Shown here: one piece after another, positions 1 through 5,721 of the stretch
How the letters are laid out: each line of letters opens with the position of its first letter
Position numbering within the stretch: position 1 is the stretch's first letter
Source of the DNA: JAIVJN01 sp036732565
GTDB taxonomy: Bacteria; Acidobacteriota; Vicinamibacteria; Vicinamibacterales; UBA2999
Assembly: GCA_036732565.1 (NCBI GenBank)
Contig: DAINCF010000322.1
Coordinates: 1 to 8,190, forward strand
Length of the DNA stretch: 8,190 nucleotides
Reading direction: 5' to 3'
Program-made: the position numbers and the translations under genes
Notes under the pieces: generated by a model
Databases searched by the model: none
What the model saw: only the letters and a program-made list of their open reading frames with translations
What the model was told of the DNA's origin: nothing

Positions 1-412
1 TGCGCCGTCCCGGTGAGGGCGCAGCCGCCGCGCGGGCGTCGGCCTGGGCCTCGAGCACATCCGCCAGGCCCTCGAGGGCAGCCTCGGGCGGCCGTCGGCT
101 TCCCGGCGGCGGCATCTGTCCCGCACGGAGCTTGCGGATCATCTTCTCGGCGACCGCGGGGTGCTGCGCGGCCGTCGCGACGTCGAAGGATTGCAGGGAG
201 AGATTGCCGGCCTTGCCGCGATCGCTATGGCACCCGACGCAGGTCTTGGCCACCACCTCCCGCGCCGCGTCGATCGAGGCCGTCGCAGGATGACTTGCCA
301 TCGGACGTGGCGCGGCCTGACCAGACGGTGCCGCACTAGGCAACACAGCGCCGGCTGTCCACACCACCGCCATCACGCCAAGGACTGAGGGCCATTTGCC
401 CGTGGTCGTCAC
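1..412 (-). CDS. Exported cytochrome c protein of the DUF1592 (PSD/planctomycete-cytochrome) type, N-terminal part
   Basis: This gene runs off the left edge; 137 codons are visible. I start it at GTG 412-410, which has a strong purine-rich ribosome site (GAGAGGG) 4 bases upstream. From this start the protein opens with a signal-peptide-like segment: TTTGK, then a hydrophobic stretch at about residues 9-24, then an Ala/Pro/Ser-rich linker. A c-type heme site CVGCH follows at residues 58-62, then SDRGKAGNLSLQSFD and IRKLRAGQMPPPG (about 92-104), where Met100 is the likely distal heme ligand. This pattern is typical of the short N-terminal cytochrome of large DUF1587/DUF1592/DUF1585 proteins found in Planctomycetes and Acidobacteria. 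The visible end (about 133-137, SPGRR) is where the DUF1587 region normally begins. Role: exported, heme-binding, exact function unknown. An internal ATG at 301-299 would remove the signal peptide, so I reject it. The gene is divergent from the sugar operon and probably functionally unrelated. Confidence 0.82.
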   Translation of the reverse strand, partial: MTTTGKWPSVLGVMAVVWTAGAVLPSAAPSGQAAPRPMASHPATASIDAAREVVAKTCVGCHSDRGKAGNLSLQSFDVATAAQHPAVAEKMIRKLRAGQMPPPGSRRPPEAALEGLADVLEAQADARAAAAPSPGRR

Positions 413-589
413 GTACCCTCTCTAGTGGTGAGTCATCGCCTCACCGGGGCCAGCCGCGCCGACTAGTGTCTCACGAGTCGATGCGTGGCGCGAATCGTCT
501 TGTTGAGGTTGGCGGATGGACGAGTTTGGCCGAGGCCCGGCCATGATACGCTGCCGGCCGCCGGCGGGACCGGCATCGTGGCGAGATCA
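413..589. promoter_or_regulatory. Divergent intergenic region between the cytochrome gene and the sugar operon
   Basis: This 177-bp gap lies between two divergent starts and must hold promoters for both. On the plus side a weak sigma-70-like pair is possible: TTGGCC at 526-531 and TACGCT at 547-552, with a 15-base spacer. This would start transcription near 558-560 and give a leader of about 30 bases before ATG 590. No convincing -10/-35 pair was seen for the minus gene. The hexamer CTAGTG occurs twice (422-427 and 463-468). A GTG at 485 is in frame with the aminotransferase, but the 35 residues it would add look like leader DNA, not the start of this enzyme family. Confidence 0.4.
427..445. 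repeat. Short inverted repeat near the cytochrome gene start
   Basis: GGTGAG (427-432) and CTCACC (440-445) form perfect 6-bp arms around a 7-base centre. The repeat ends 14 bases upstream of the GTG start of the minus-strand cytochrome gene, just beyond its ribosome site. It could be an operator half-site pair or a small hairpin in the mRNA leader. In GC-rich DNA a repeat of this length can arise by chance, so this is a visible pattern without proven function. Confidence 0.3.
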
Positions 590-1738
590 ATGGCGTTCCG
601 GCAAATCCACCTGTCATCACCCGACATCGGAAGCGAAGAACGACGGCTCGTCGACGAGGTACTACGGTCGGGGCAACTCTCCAACGGACCCGCGCTCGTC
701 GCGTTCGAGCGCGAATTCGCCGCGCGCCTCGGTGTGCGCCATGCCGTCGCCGTGTCGAGCGGCACGGCCGCGCTGCACCTCGGCATGCTCGCGGCCGGTC
801 TGCGCGACGGGGACAGCGTCGTCACGACCCCCTTTTCGTTCATCGCGTCGGCGAATGCCATCCTGTTCGAGCACGGAACGCCGGTCTTCGTCGACATCGA
901 TCCACAGACGCTGGCGATGGACCCTCAGGCGACCGTCGACGCCATCGAAGCGCTTGCGCCGACGGGGCGTCTGCGGGCGGTCTTGCCCGTCCACGTCTTC
1001 GGGCGACCGGCGGAGATGGACGCCATCGCCGCGGCGGCGCGACGACACGGTGTGTGCGTGGTCGAGGATGCCTGTGAGGCGATCGGCGCCTCCCTCGACG
1101 GCGTCCCCGTCGGACGCTTGGGCGACGCTGCCGCCTTCGGGTTCTACCCCAACAAACAGATCACGACTGGCGAAGGCGGGGTGCTGGTGACCGATCGTGA
1201 AGACTGGGCGCGACTGGCGCGGAGTCTTCGCAATCAGGGGCGCTCGGACGATGGCTCGTGGTTGCATCACGAGCGCCTCGGCTTCAACTACCGGATGGAC
1301 GATCTGAGCGCCGCCGTCGGCCTGGCGCAGATACGCCGGCTCGATGAATTGCTGGCGAAGCGCGCGGCGGTGGCGGCGCGCTACGACGAGTGGTTCCAGA
1401 ACGTTGATGGCGTCATGCCGCTGCCCCCTGCACGCGCGGGCATCGGCGTGAGCTGGTTCGTTTACGTGGTCCGCCTCGCCGCGGGCGTCGATCGGGAGCC
1501 ACTCACGGCGAGGCTCGCCGCGCGCGGCGTCCCGAGCCGACCGTATTTCCCGTCCATTCATCTCCAGCCGTTCTACCGGCACCGCTTCGGATTCCGTCCC
1601 GGCCTGTTTCCACATGCCGAGGCCGCGAGTGCGTCGCTGCTGGCGTTGCCGTTTCATGGGAATCTTCCCGAGGAAGACATCGAGCACGTCTGCGTCTCGG
1701 TGCTGGAGGAGATTGCCGCGCTGAGGGCCACGCGATGA
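590..1738 (+). CDS. DegT/DnrJ/EryC1 family PLP-dependent sugar aminotransferase, PglE-like
   Basis: A 382-residue sugar-nucleotide aminotransferase (fold type I, PLP-dependent) of normal length for PglE and perosamine-synthase-like enzymes. By context it would add an amino group at C4 of UDP-4-keto-6-deoxy-GlcNAc in the cytoplasm, with glutamate as donor. Visible landmarks are SGQLSNGP at 27-34, the SSGTAALH phosphate-binding region at 56-63, PFSFIASANAI at 81-91, PVHVFG at 133-138, VEDACEAIGA at 158-167 with Asp160 expected to contact the PLP nitrogen, and FYPNKQITTGEGG at 185-197 with Lys189 as the expected Schiff-base lysine. I choose ATG 590 because residues before it (from GTG 485) do not resemble the family and would overlap a candidate promoter; its ribosome site is weak (GGCGAG). 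First gene of the operon; its TGA overlaps the next ATG (ATGA, 1735-1738). Family is secure. The exact substrate is inferred from the next two genes. Confidence 0.88.
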   Translation: MAFRQIHLSSPDIGSEERRLVDEVLRSGQLSNGPALVAFEREFAARLGVRHAVAVSSGTAALHLGMLAAGLRDGDSVVTTPFSFIASANAILFEHGTPVFVDIDPQTLAMDPQATVDAIEALAPTGRLRAVLPVHVFGRPAEMDAIAAAARRHGVCVVEDACEAIGASLDGVPVGRLGDAAAFGFYPNKQITTGEGGVLVTDREDWARLARSLRNQGRSDDGSWLHHERLGFNYRMDDLSAAVGLAQIRRLDELLAKRAAVAARYDEWFQNVDGVMPLPPARAGIGVSWFVYVVRLAAGVDREPLTARLAARGVPSRPYFPSIHLQPFYRHRFGFRPGLFPHAEAASASLLALPFHGNLPEEDIEHVCVSVLEEIAALRATR

Positions 1739-2808
1739 GAACGTTCGAGCCCAGTGATCTGCTGCCGCCGCGCACCAACGGCGGGGATCCCACCATCGCG
1801 CGCGCGTTCGTCGCCGGCCGCCGAATTCTGGTAACCGGTGCCGGCGGGTCGATCGGCTCGGAGCTCTGTCGTCACCTCGCACGTCTGGGCTGTGGGTCGC
1901 TGCTGATGTTCGAGCGGCACGAGAGCAGTCTGCACGAGGTGCTGCTCAGCATCGAGGGCGCCCCTGCCGTGGCATTCCTCGGTGACATGCTCGACGACGC
2001 GCGGTTGGAAGAGGCGTTCGCGACGCAGCGTCCCGAGATCGTGTTCCACGCCGCCGCCCACAAGCATCTGCCGCTGGCCGAGCAGCATGTCGGTGAAGTG
2101 GTCAAGAACAACGTCACCGGCACGCGCCTCGTTGCGGCGGCCGCCGCGCGGCACGGGGCGGCGCGCTTCGTCCTCGTGTCGACCGACAAGGCGGTGAATC
2201 CGTCGAGCGTCATGGGCGCCACCAAGCGAGTCGCGGAACTGATGATGCGTGACGTGGCCAGAACATCGCGCACCGAATTCATCATCGTCCGCTTCGGCAA
2301 CGTCCTGGGCAGCAGCAGCAGCGTGCTGCCTCGGTTCCTCGATCAGCTTCGGAACGGCCGCCCGCTCACGGTCACGCACCCCGATGTCCGGCGCTTCTTC
2401 CTCCTCGTCCCGGAAGCGGTGCGGCTGCTGCTCGACGCCGCGGCCCTCGGCGGCTCCGGCATGACGTATCTGTTCGAGATGGGCGAGCCGATCCGCATCC
2501 TCGATCTGGCGCACCGCGTGATCGACGCCTGTGGCGCCCCGGCGTCGACGCCGATCGAGATCATCGGCCTCAGGCCGGGCGAGAAGCTCGACGAAGAGCT
2601 CCTCGCGGGGAACGAGCGGTGCGAGCCCACAGGTGTGCCGCACGTGCTGGCGATTCGCAGCGACCTGAGCCTTCCTCGAACGTTTACTGCCAATGTGAGC
2701 CTGCTGGAAACGCTGGCCTCGACCGGATCCCGAGACGCACTGATCGATCAGCTCCGCGTGATCGTGCCCGAGTTCGCGCCCTCAGCCACGGCACAGGCCT
2801 CCGCATGA
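1735..2808 (+). CDS. UDP-GlcNAc 4,6-dehydratase-like SDR protein, short soluble PglF/WbpM/CapD type
   Basis: A 357-residue NAD(P)-dependent sugar-nucleotide dehydratase (extended SDR, polysaccharide biosynthesis protein family). It should convert UDP-GlcNAc to UDP-4-keto-6-deoxy-GlcNAc, the first step towards bacillosamine. Landmarks: Rossmann motif VTGAGGSIGSE at 33-43, GDMLD at 83-87, HAAAHKHLPLAE at 105-116, VSTDKAVNP at 148-156, VMGATKR at 159-165, FGNVLGSSSSV at 187-197, and LRPGEKLDEELL at 279-290. The catalytic set reads Ser149, Met160, Lys164, the S-M-K pattern described for WbpM/PglF. Inverting PseB/FlaA1-type enzymes have Tyr at the Met position. Unlike membrane-bound PglF, WbpM or CapD of about 600 residues, it has no N-terminal membrane segments: only about 28 residues precede the Rossmann fold. 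The start has a good ribosome site (GAGGG, 1723-1727) inside the preceding gene, and the 4-bp ATGA overlaps at both ends indicate translational coupling. Confidence 0.87.
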   Translation: MRTFEPSDLLPPRTNGGDPTIARAFVAGRRILVTGAGGSIGSELCRHLARLGCGSLLMFERHESSLHEVLLSIEGAPAVAFLGDMLDDARLEEAFATQRPEIVFHAAAHKHLPLAEQHVGEVVKNNVTGTRLVAAAAARHGAARFVLVSTDKAVNPSSVMGATKRVAELMMRDVARTSRTEFIIVRFGNVLGSSSSVLPRFLDQLRNGRPLTVTHPDVRRFFLLVPEAVRLLLDAAALGGSGMTYLFEMGEPIRILDLAHRVIDACGAPASTPIEIIGLRPGEKLDEELLAGNERCEPTGVPHVLAIRSDLSLPRTFTANVSLLETLASTGSRDALIDQLRVIVPEFAPSATAQASA

Positions 2809-3443
2809 GCCGAATCATCATCGTCGGCGCCGGCGGACACGGCGCCATCGTCGCCGACATCGTCCGCGACGCGGTCGGGTTCGTCGACGACGACCCGACG
2901 AAGGCCGGTACGACCATCCTCGATCTACCTGTGCTCGGACCGATCGCATCGCTGGAACGGATCGAACACGATGAAGTGGTGGTGGCCATCGGCGACAACC
3001 GCCTGCGGCGAGTCCTCACCGAGCACCTGTGCGCCCAGGGCGAGCGCGTGGCCACGGTCATCCACCCGTTCGCCTCAATCGCGCCCTCTGCGATTGTGGG
3101 TGCAGGGTCGATGATCTCGGCCGGCGCTGTGCTTCTGCCACGCGCCACGATCGGCCGCGGCGTGATTCTCAATACCAAGGCGTCGGTCGATCATGACAGC
3201 GTCGTCGGGGACTTCGCGCACATCTCCTGCGGCGCGACCGTTGGCGCGAATGTGCAGGTCGGCAAGGAAACACTCGTCGGCATCGGCGCCGCCGTGATTT
3301 CAGGGATGACCGTCGGCGCGCGCAGCCTGATCGGCGCGGGGGCGGTGGTGGTCCGTGACCTCCCCGACGACGTGACGGCGCTCGGTGTGCCGGCGAGGAT
3401 TACATCCGATCGCCGTTCTGCCGCTCTTCGTGTCGATGGTTGA
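2805..3443 (+). CDS. Sugar O/N-acyltransferase of the NeuD/PglD family (probable UDP-4-amino-sugar N-acetyltransferase)
   Basis: A 212-residue protein with the two-part PglD/NeuD architecture. The N-terminal UDP-sugar-binding Rossmann-like domain (about 1-85) opens with IIIVGAGGHG and carries FVDDD at 26-30. A left-handed beta-helix of hexapeptide repeats follows from about 88 to 195 (for example IAPSAIVGAGSMISAGAVLL), closing with the GVPAR turn at 194-198. His130 in SVDHD (127-131) matches the catalytic His-acid pair of PglD. The expected reaction is acetyl-CoA-dependent N-acetylation of the 4-amino group to give UDP-N,N'-diacetylbacillosamine, following from the two upstream genes. ATG 2805 is chosen because it begins exactly at the conserved family N-terminus; the open frame continues upstream, but only as an overlapping frame of the dehydratase. 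The ribosome site is weak, so coupling through the ATGA overlap is likely. Alternative: an acetyltransferase for a different amino sugar. Confidence 0.86.
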   Translation: MSRIIIVGAGGHGAIVADIVRDAVGFVDDDPTKAGTTILDLPVLGPIASLERIEHDEVVVAIGDNRLRRVLTEHLCAQGERVATVIHPFASIAPSAIVGAGSMISAGAVLLPRATIGRGVILNTKASVDHDSVVGDFAHISCGATVGANVQVGKETLVGIGAAVISGMTVGARSLIGAGAVVVRDLPDDVTALGVPARITSDRRSAALRVDG

Positions 3444-5295
3444 CATCGATCACCGCACGCAGCGTCGGGTCTGTCACGTTCTGGTCAGCGGGAAGGGCGG
3501 CCTATGGATGGCGGAGCAGCTGCGTGAGCTGCGCCGGCAATACGGCTACGAGGTTCACGCCGTCGTCGGAGACGCCGAAGGCGGACTGGTCGATCTGCTG
3601 CGGGCGGAACAGATCCCCTTTCACGTCGCGACGTTCGTCTTCTCGCCCAAACATCGACTGGCGGCGTTGCGGACGGTCGTGGATCTCGCGCGGTATTTCC
3701 GACGCCACCGCTTCGACGTGGTCCAGAGCCACGTCTTCTTCTCGATGCTCGTGGCACGCCCCGCGGCGTGGATCGCCGATGTGCCACTGAGGCTCGCAAT
3801 GGTCGCGGGGCCGTTTCACCTGGAGGCCGCGCCATCCCGATGGCTCGACCAGACCACGTCGTGGATGGAATCCGCGCTGATTCCCTCTTGCGAGAAGAGT
3901 CGGGACCTGTACCGCGAGATGGGTGTCGCGGAGAGTCGCGCGCCGCTGATCTACTACGGCGCCGACACACGAAGGTTCGATGCCGCGAACATCCCCGCGG
4001 CAGGTATTCGAGCGGAGTACGGATGGCCCGAGCACACTCCGGTCGTGGTTCTGGTCTCCTGGTTCTACACGCGCTTGCCGCCCTCATGGTGGACACCCGA
4101 ACCACTTCATGACCTCGGATTCAAAGGGCAGGAAGACTTCGTCTACGCCGCGTCGCTGATTCGCTCCGAAGTTCCCGAAGCGAAGTTCGTCCTGGTCGGC
4201 GGGCCGTTCGACGAGGGCGGCCGACTCTACATGGAGGAGATCCAGGCGCTGGTGCGAAGCCTGGAGCTGGACGAGCACGTGATCTTCGCCGGGCATCGCA
4301 CGGACGTGCACCGCATCCTGCGTGACGTCGATGTCGCCGTCCAAGCGTCCCTCAGTGAGAACCTCGGCGGCACGATCGAGGGGCTGCTGATGGAGGCGCC
4401 AATGGTGGTGACCCGAGTCGGAGGCCTGGTCGATACGGTTCATGACGGCGAGACGGGCCTGGTGGTCGATCCCGACAATCCCCGTGACCTGGCTCGAGGG
4501 ATTCTCGACCTGTTGCGAGACCCCGAGCGGGCCCGTACTCTTGGCCGTAACGGTCGGCGATTGATGGTGAAGCGCTTCTCGCTCGATCGCACCGTCGGCG
4601 AGTTGCACGCGCTCTATGACCGGCTGCTGGGGGAAGCCTCCGGGAAACGCCACGGCTACGCTGCCCTCGTGTCTCTGTGGCGGTTGGCGCTCGCGCTCCC
4701 CGTCGGCCTTTACTGCATGTGGCGCTTGGAGCTGGCAGAGCGAGTCGTAGGTTGGGCAGCGAGGCGCCGGCGGGAGCCTCTGGCTTTGGAGCTGAGACGG
4801 TGCAACAAACCCGCAGACATCGTCCCGGCTGAAAGCCTCCTGCGGTTGAGGACGAGCGCCGACCTGCCCGAGGACGGCCTGTTCCTCGGCCCTGGCTGGC
4901 ATCGTCTCGAGCGTGACGGGCAGCAGCCGTTTCGCTGGCTCGAGAGCAACGGCCAAATCGTTGTCACGCGCCCACGCGGCAGACCGAGAAGCATCGTGCT
5001 CGACGTGGAATCCGGACCAGGCCTGGACTGCCGGGCCTTCGCGCTCGACCTGGTGGATGAACGGGGCGTCCTGGTCGATCGCACGACGGTGTCGGGGCGT
5101 CGCGAGATCACCTTCCGCCTTCCGCCCGGCCATGAAGAGACCGCACGCTTTCGACTGATGGCGCCTGAGGGTCGCCCCCTCTCATCCGACCCGCGCGTTC
5201 TGAATTTGCGGGTCTTTCGAATCTCCTGGCACGCGCCTGAGCCCAAGCCGCTCCCTATGGTTTCGCCGGCGGTGGCGTTGCCTCGACGACGCTGA
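3436..5295 (+). CDS. GT4 family glycosyltransferase with an additional C-terminal beta-rich domain
   Basis: A 619-residue protein. Residues about 10-395 form a two-lobed GT-B glycosyltransferase of family GT4: the N-lobe starts RVCHVLVSGKGGLWMAEQL, and the C-lobe carries KGQEDF (230-235), KFVLVGG (250-256), FAGHRTDV (284-291), SLSENLGGTIEGLLMEAP (305-322) and VGGLVDTVHDGETGLVV (328-344). The two acidic residues of the nucleotide-sugar loop are Glu308 and Glu315. A hydrophobic stretch (about 409-428) and a basic patch (RRRR, 443-446) follow and may touch the inner face of the membrane. Residues about 466-600 form an extra beta-strand-rich domain beginning near LFLGPGWHRLE and ending DPRVLNLRVFRISW. 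GT4 enzymes are usually 350-420 residues, so about 200 are additional. ATG 3436 lies inside the end of the acetyltransferase gene (8-bp overlap) with no clear ribosome site, so translation is probably coupled. It likely transfers bacillosamine or the next sugar onto a lipid-linked chain; donor and acceptor are unknown. Confidence 0.85.
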   Translation: MVDIDHRTQRRVCHVLVSGKGGLWMAEQLRELRRQYGYEVHAVVGDAEGGLVDLLRAEQIPFHVATFVFSPKHRLAALRTVVDLARYFRRHRFDVVQSHVFFSMLVARPAAWIADVPLRLAMVAGPFHLEAAPSRWLDQTTSWMESALIPSCEKSRDLYREMGVAESRAPLIYYGADTRRFDAANIPAAGIRAEYGWPEHTPVVVLVSWFYTRLPPSWWTPEPLHDLGFKGQEDFVYAASLIRSEVPEAKFVLVGGPFDEGGRLYMEEIQALVRSLELDEHVIFAGHRTDVHRILRDVDVAVQASLSENLGGTIEGLLMEAPMVVTRVGGLVDTVHDGETGLVVDPDNPRDLARGILDLLRDPERARTLGRNGRRLMVKRFSLDRTVGELHALYDRLLGEASGKRHGYAALVSLWRLALALPVGLYCMWRLELAERVVGWAARRRREPLALELRRCNKPADIVPAESLLRLRTSADLPEDGLFLGPGWHRLERDGQQPFRWLESNGQIVVTRPRGRPRSIVLDVESGPGLDCRAFALDLVDERGVLVDRTTVSGRREITFRLPPGHEETARFRLMAPEGRPLSSDPRVLNLRVFRISWHAPEPKPLPMVSPAVALPRRR

Positions 5296-5677
5296 TGGCG
5301 TCGACGCTGAACGACCACTCGAGGTTCGTCGACTCGACCATGAAGTTATAGGGGCGCGGATCGTCCGCGAAGTCGGTCTGCCCACTGCCTTCCCCACGGT
5401 GATCGACGACGACCTCGAGCGGCCGTCCGCTGACCGCGCTGTGGACGGTCAGGCGAAACATCCCACCGCCGGTCGAGCTCTCATCGCGGGTCTGCCAGTG
5501 GATCCGAAAGCGGCCGGTGTCGCTGACGAAGCCGATGGTCGAGTTGCCGCTGCCCTCCCACGATCCGGCCGGTCGAGCGACGGTGACCAGCTCACGCGGC
5601 GGGGCGGGTGGTGACCCACATCCGCCAACCGCGAGCGTCGAGACCAGCGCGAGTGTGCGCGCGGTGAACAGCCGCAT
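5255..5677 (-). CDS. Small putative lipoprotein of unknown function
   Basis: A 140-residue exported protein. The first 20 residues form a lipoprotein signal: basic start (MRLFTAR), hydrophobic core, and a lipobox-like VGGC with Cys20 as the expected lipidated residue. A short Pro-rich linker (SPPAPPRE) follows, then one compact beta-rich domain at about 35-133 with SWEGSGNSTIGF (39-50), FRIHWQTRDES (57-67), MFRLTVHSAVSGRPLEVVVDHRGEG (in pieces about 73-97) and NLEWSFSVDAI. The alternating strands and central Gly/Ser suggest a small beta-sandwich. I recall similar hypothetical proteins in Acidobacteria but no function. Its TAG stop lies inside the last 41 bp of the convergent glycosyltransferase gene. 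It is divergent from the GT-C gene across 44 bp, so the two may share a control region. On the minus strand TAAGAT (5692-5687) is a possible -10 element with a very short leader. Confidence 0.72.
   Translation of the reverse strand: MRLFTARTLALVSTLAVGGCGSPPAPPRELVTVARPAGSWEGSGNSTIGFVSDTGRFRIHWQTRDESSTGGGMFRLTVHSAVSGRPLEVVVDHRGEGSGQTDFADDPRPYNFMVESTNLEWSFSVDAISVVEATPPPAKP
5284..5306. terminator. Candidate hairpin at the convergent junction of the GT4 and lipoprotein genes
   Basis: CGACGACGC (5284-5292) pairs with GCGTCGACG (5298-5306) with one mismatch, around a 5-base loop TGATG that contains the TGA stop of the GT4 gene. The stem could work from either strand. There is no T-tract on either side, so it is not a standard intrinsic terminator. 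It may slow polymerase, protect the 3' end, or be chance in GC-rich coding DNA, because it also lies in the lipoprotein reading frame. Confidence 0.3.
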
Positions 5678-5721
5678 GAGGTGTTCATCTTATCGGCACG
5701 CCGCGTGCTAGTAGGCGCGGC
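5678..5721. promoter_or_regulatory. 44-bp divergent promoter region between the lipoprotein and GT-C genes
   Basis: This gap must serve two opposite starts. For the plus gene, TGCTAGTAG (5706-5714) resembles an extended -10 element (TGn plus TAGTAG) and would place transcription start almost at ATG 5722, giving a leaderless or near-leaderless mRNA; the match is only partial and no good -35 was seen. For the minus gene, TAAGAT (5692-5687) is a 4-of-6 match to the -10 consensus, with 9 bases left before the ATG. Neither start has a clear ribosome site. The elements are weak, and promoters inside the neighbouring coding sequence are possible. Confidence 0.3.

Noticed and set aside
13..388. Plus-strand open frames at the left edge
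   Set aside because: Arg/Pro-rich translations opposite the cytochrome gene, whose CVGCH motif and signal peptide settle the coding strand.
485..589. Earlier GTG start for the aminotransferase
   Set aside because: The extra 35 residues do not fit the family N-terminus and would run through a candidate promoter; ATG 590 gives the usual length.
662..1882. Long minus-strand open frame (about 406 codons) opposite the aminotransferase gene
   Set aside because: Its translation is Arg/Asp/His-rich with no recognisable domain, and it lies opposite a gene with clear catalytic motifs. Such antisense frames are expected in GC-rich coding DNA.
1654..2643. Long minus-strand open frame (about 329 codons) opposite the dehydratase gene
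   Set aside because: No domain or signal, composition typical of antisense of GC-rich codons, and it spans the junction of two well-supported genes.
3385..3435. Earlier GTG start for the GT4 glycosyltransferase
   Set aside because: It would overlap the acetyltransferase by 59 bp and add residues (CRRGLHPIAVLPLF) that are an out-of-frame reading of that gene; ATG 3436 matches the family start and gives the usual short operon overlap.
4084..5133. Minus-strand open frame (about 349 codons) opposite the glycosyltransferase
   Set aside because: Low-information Gln/Arg/His-rich translation with no family resemblance; the plus strand carries clear GT4 motifs.
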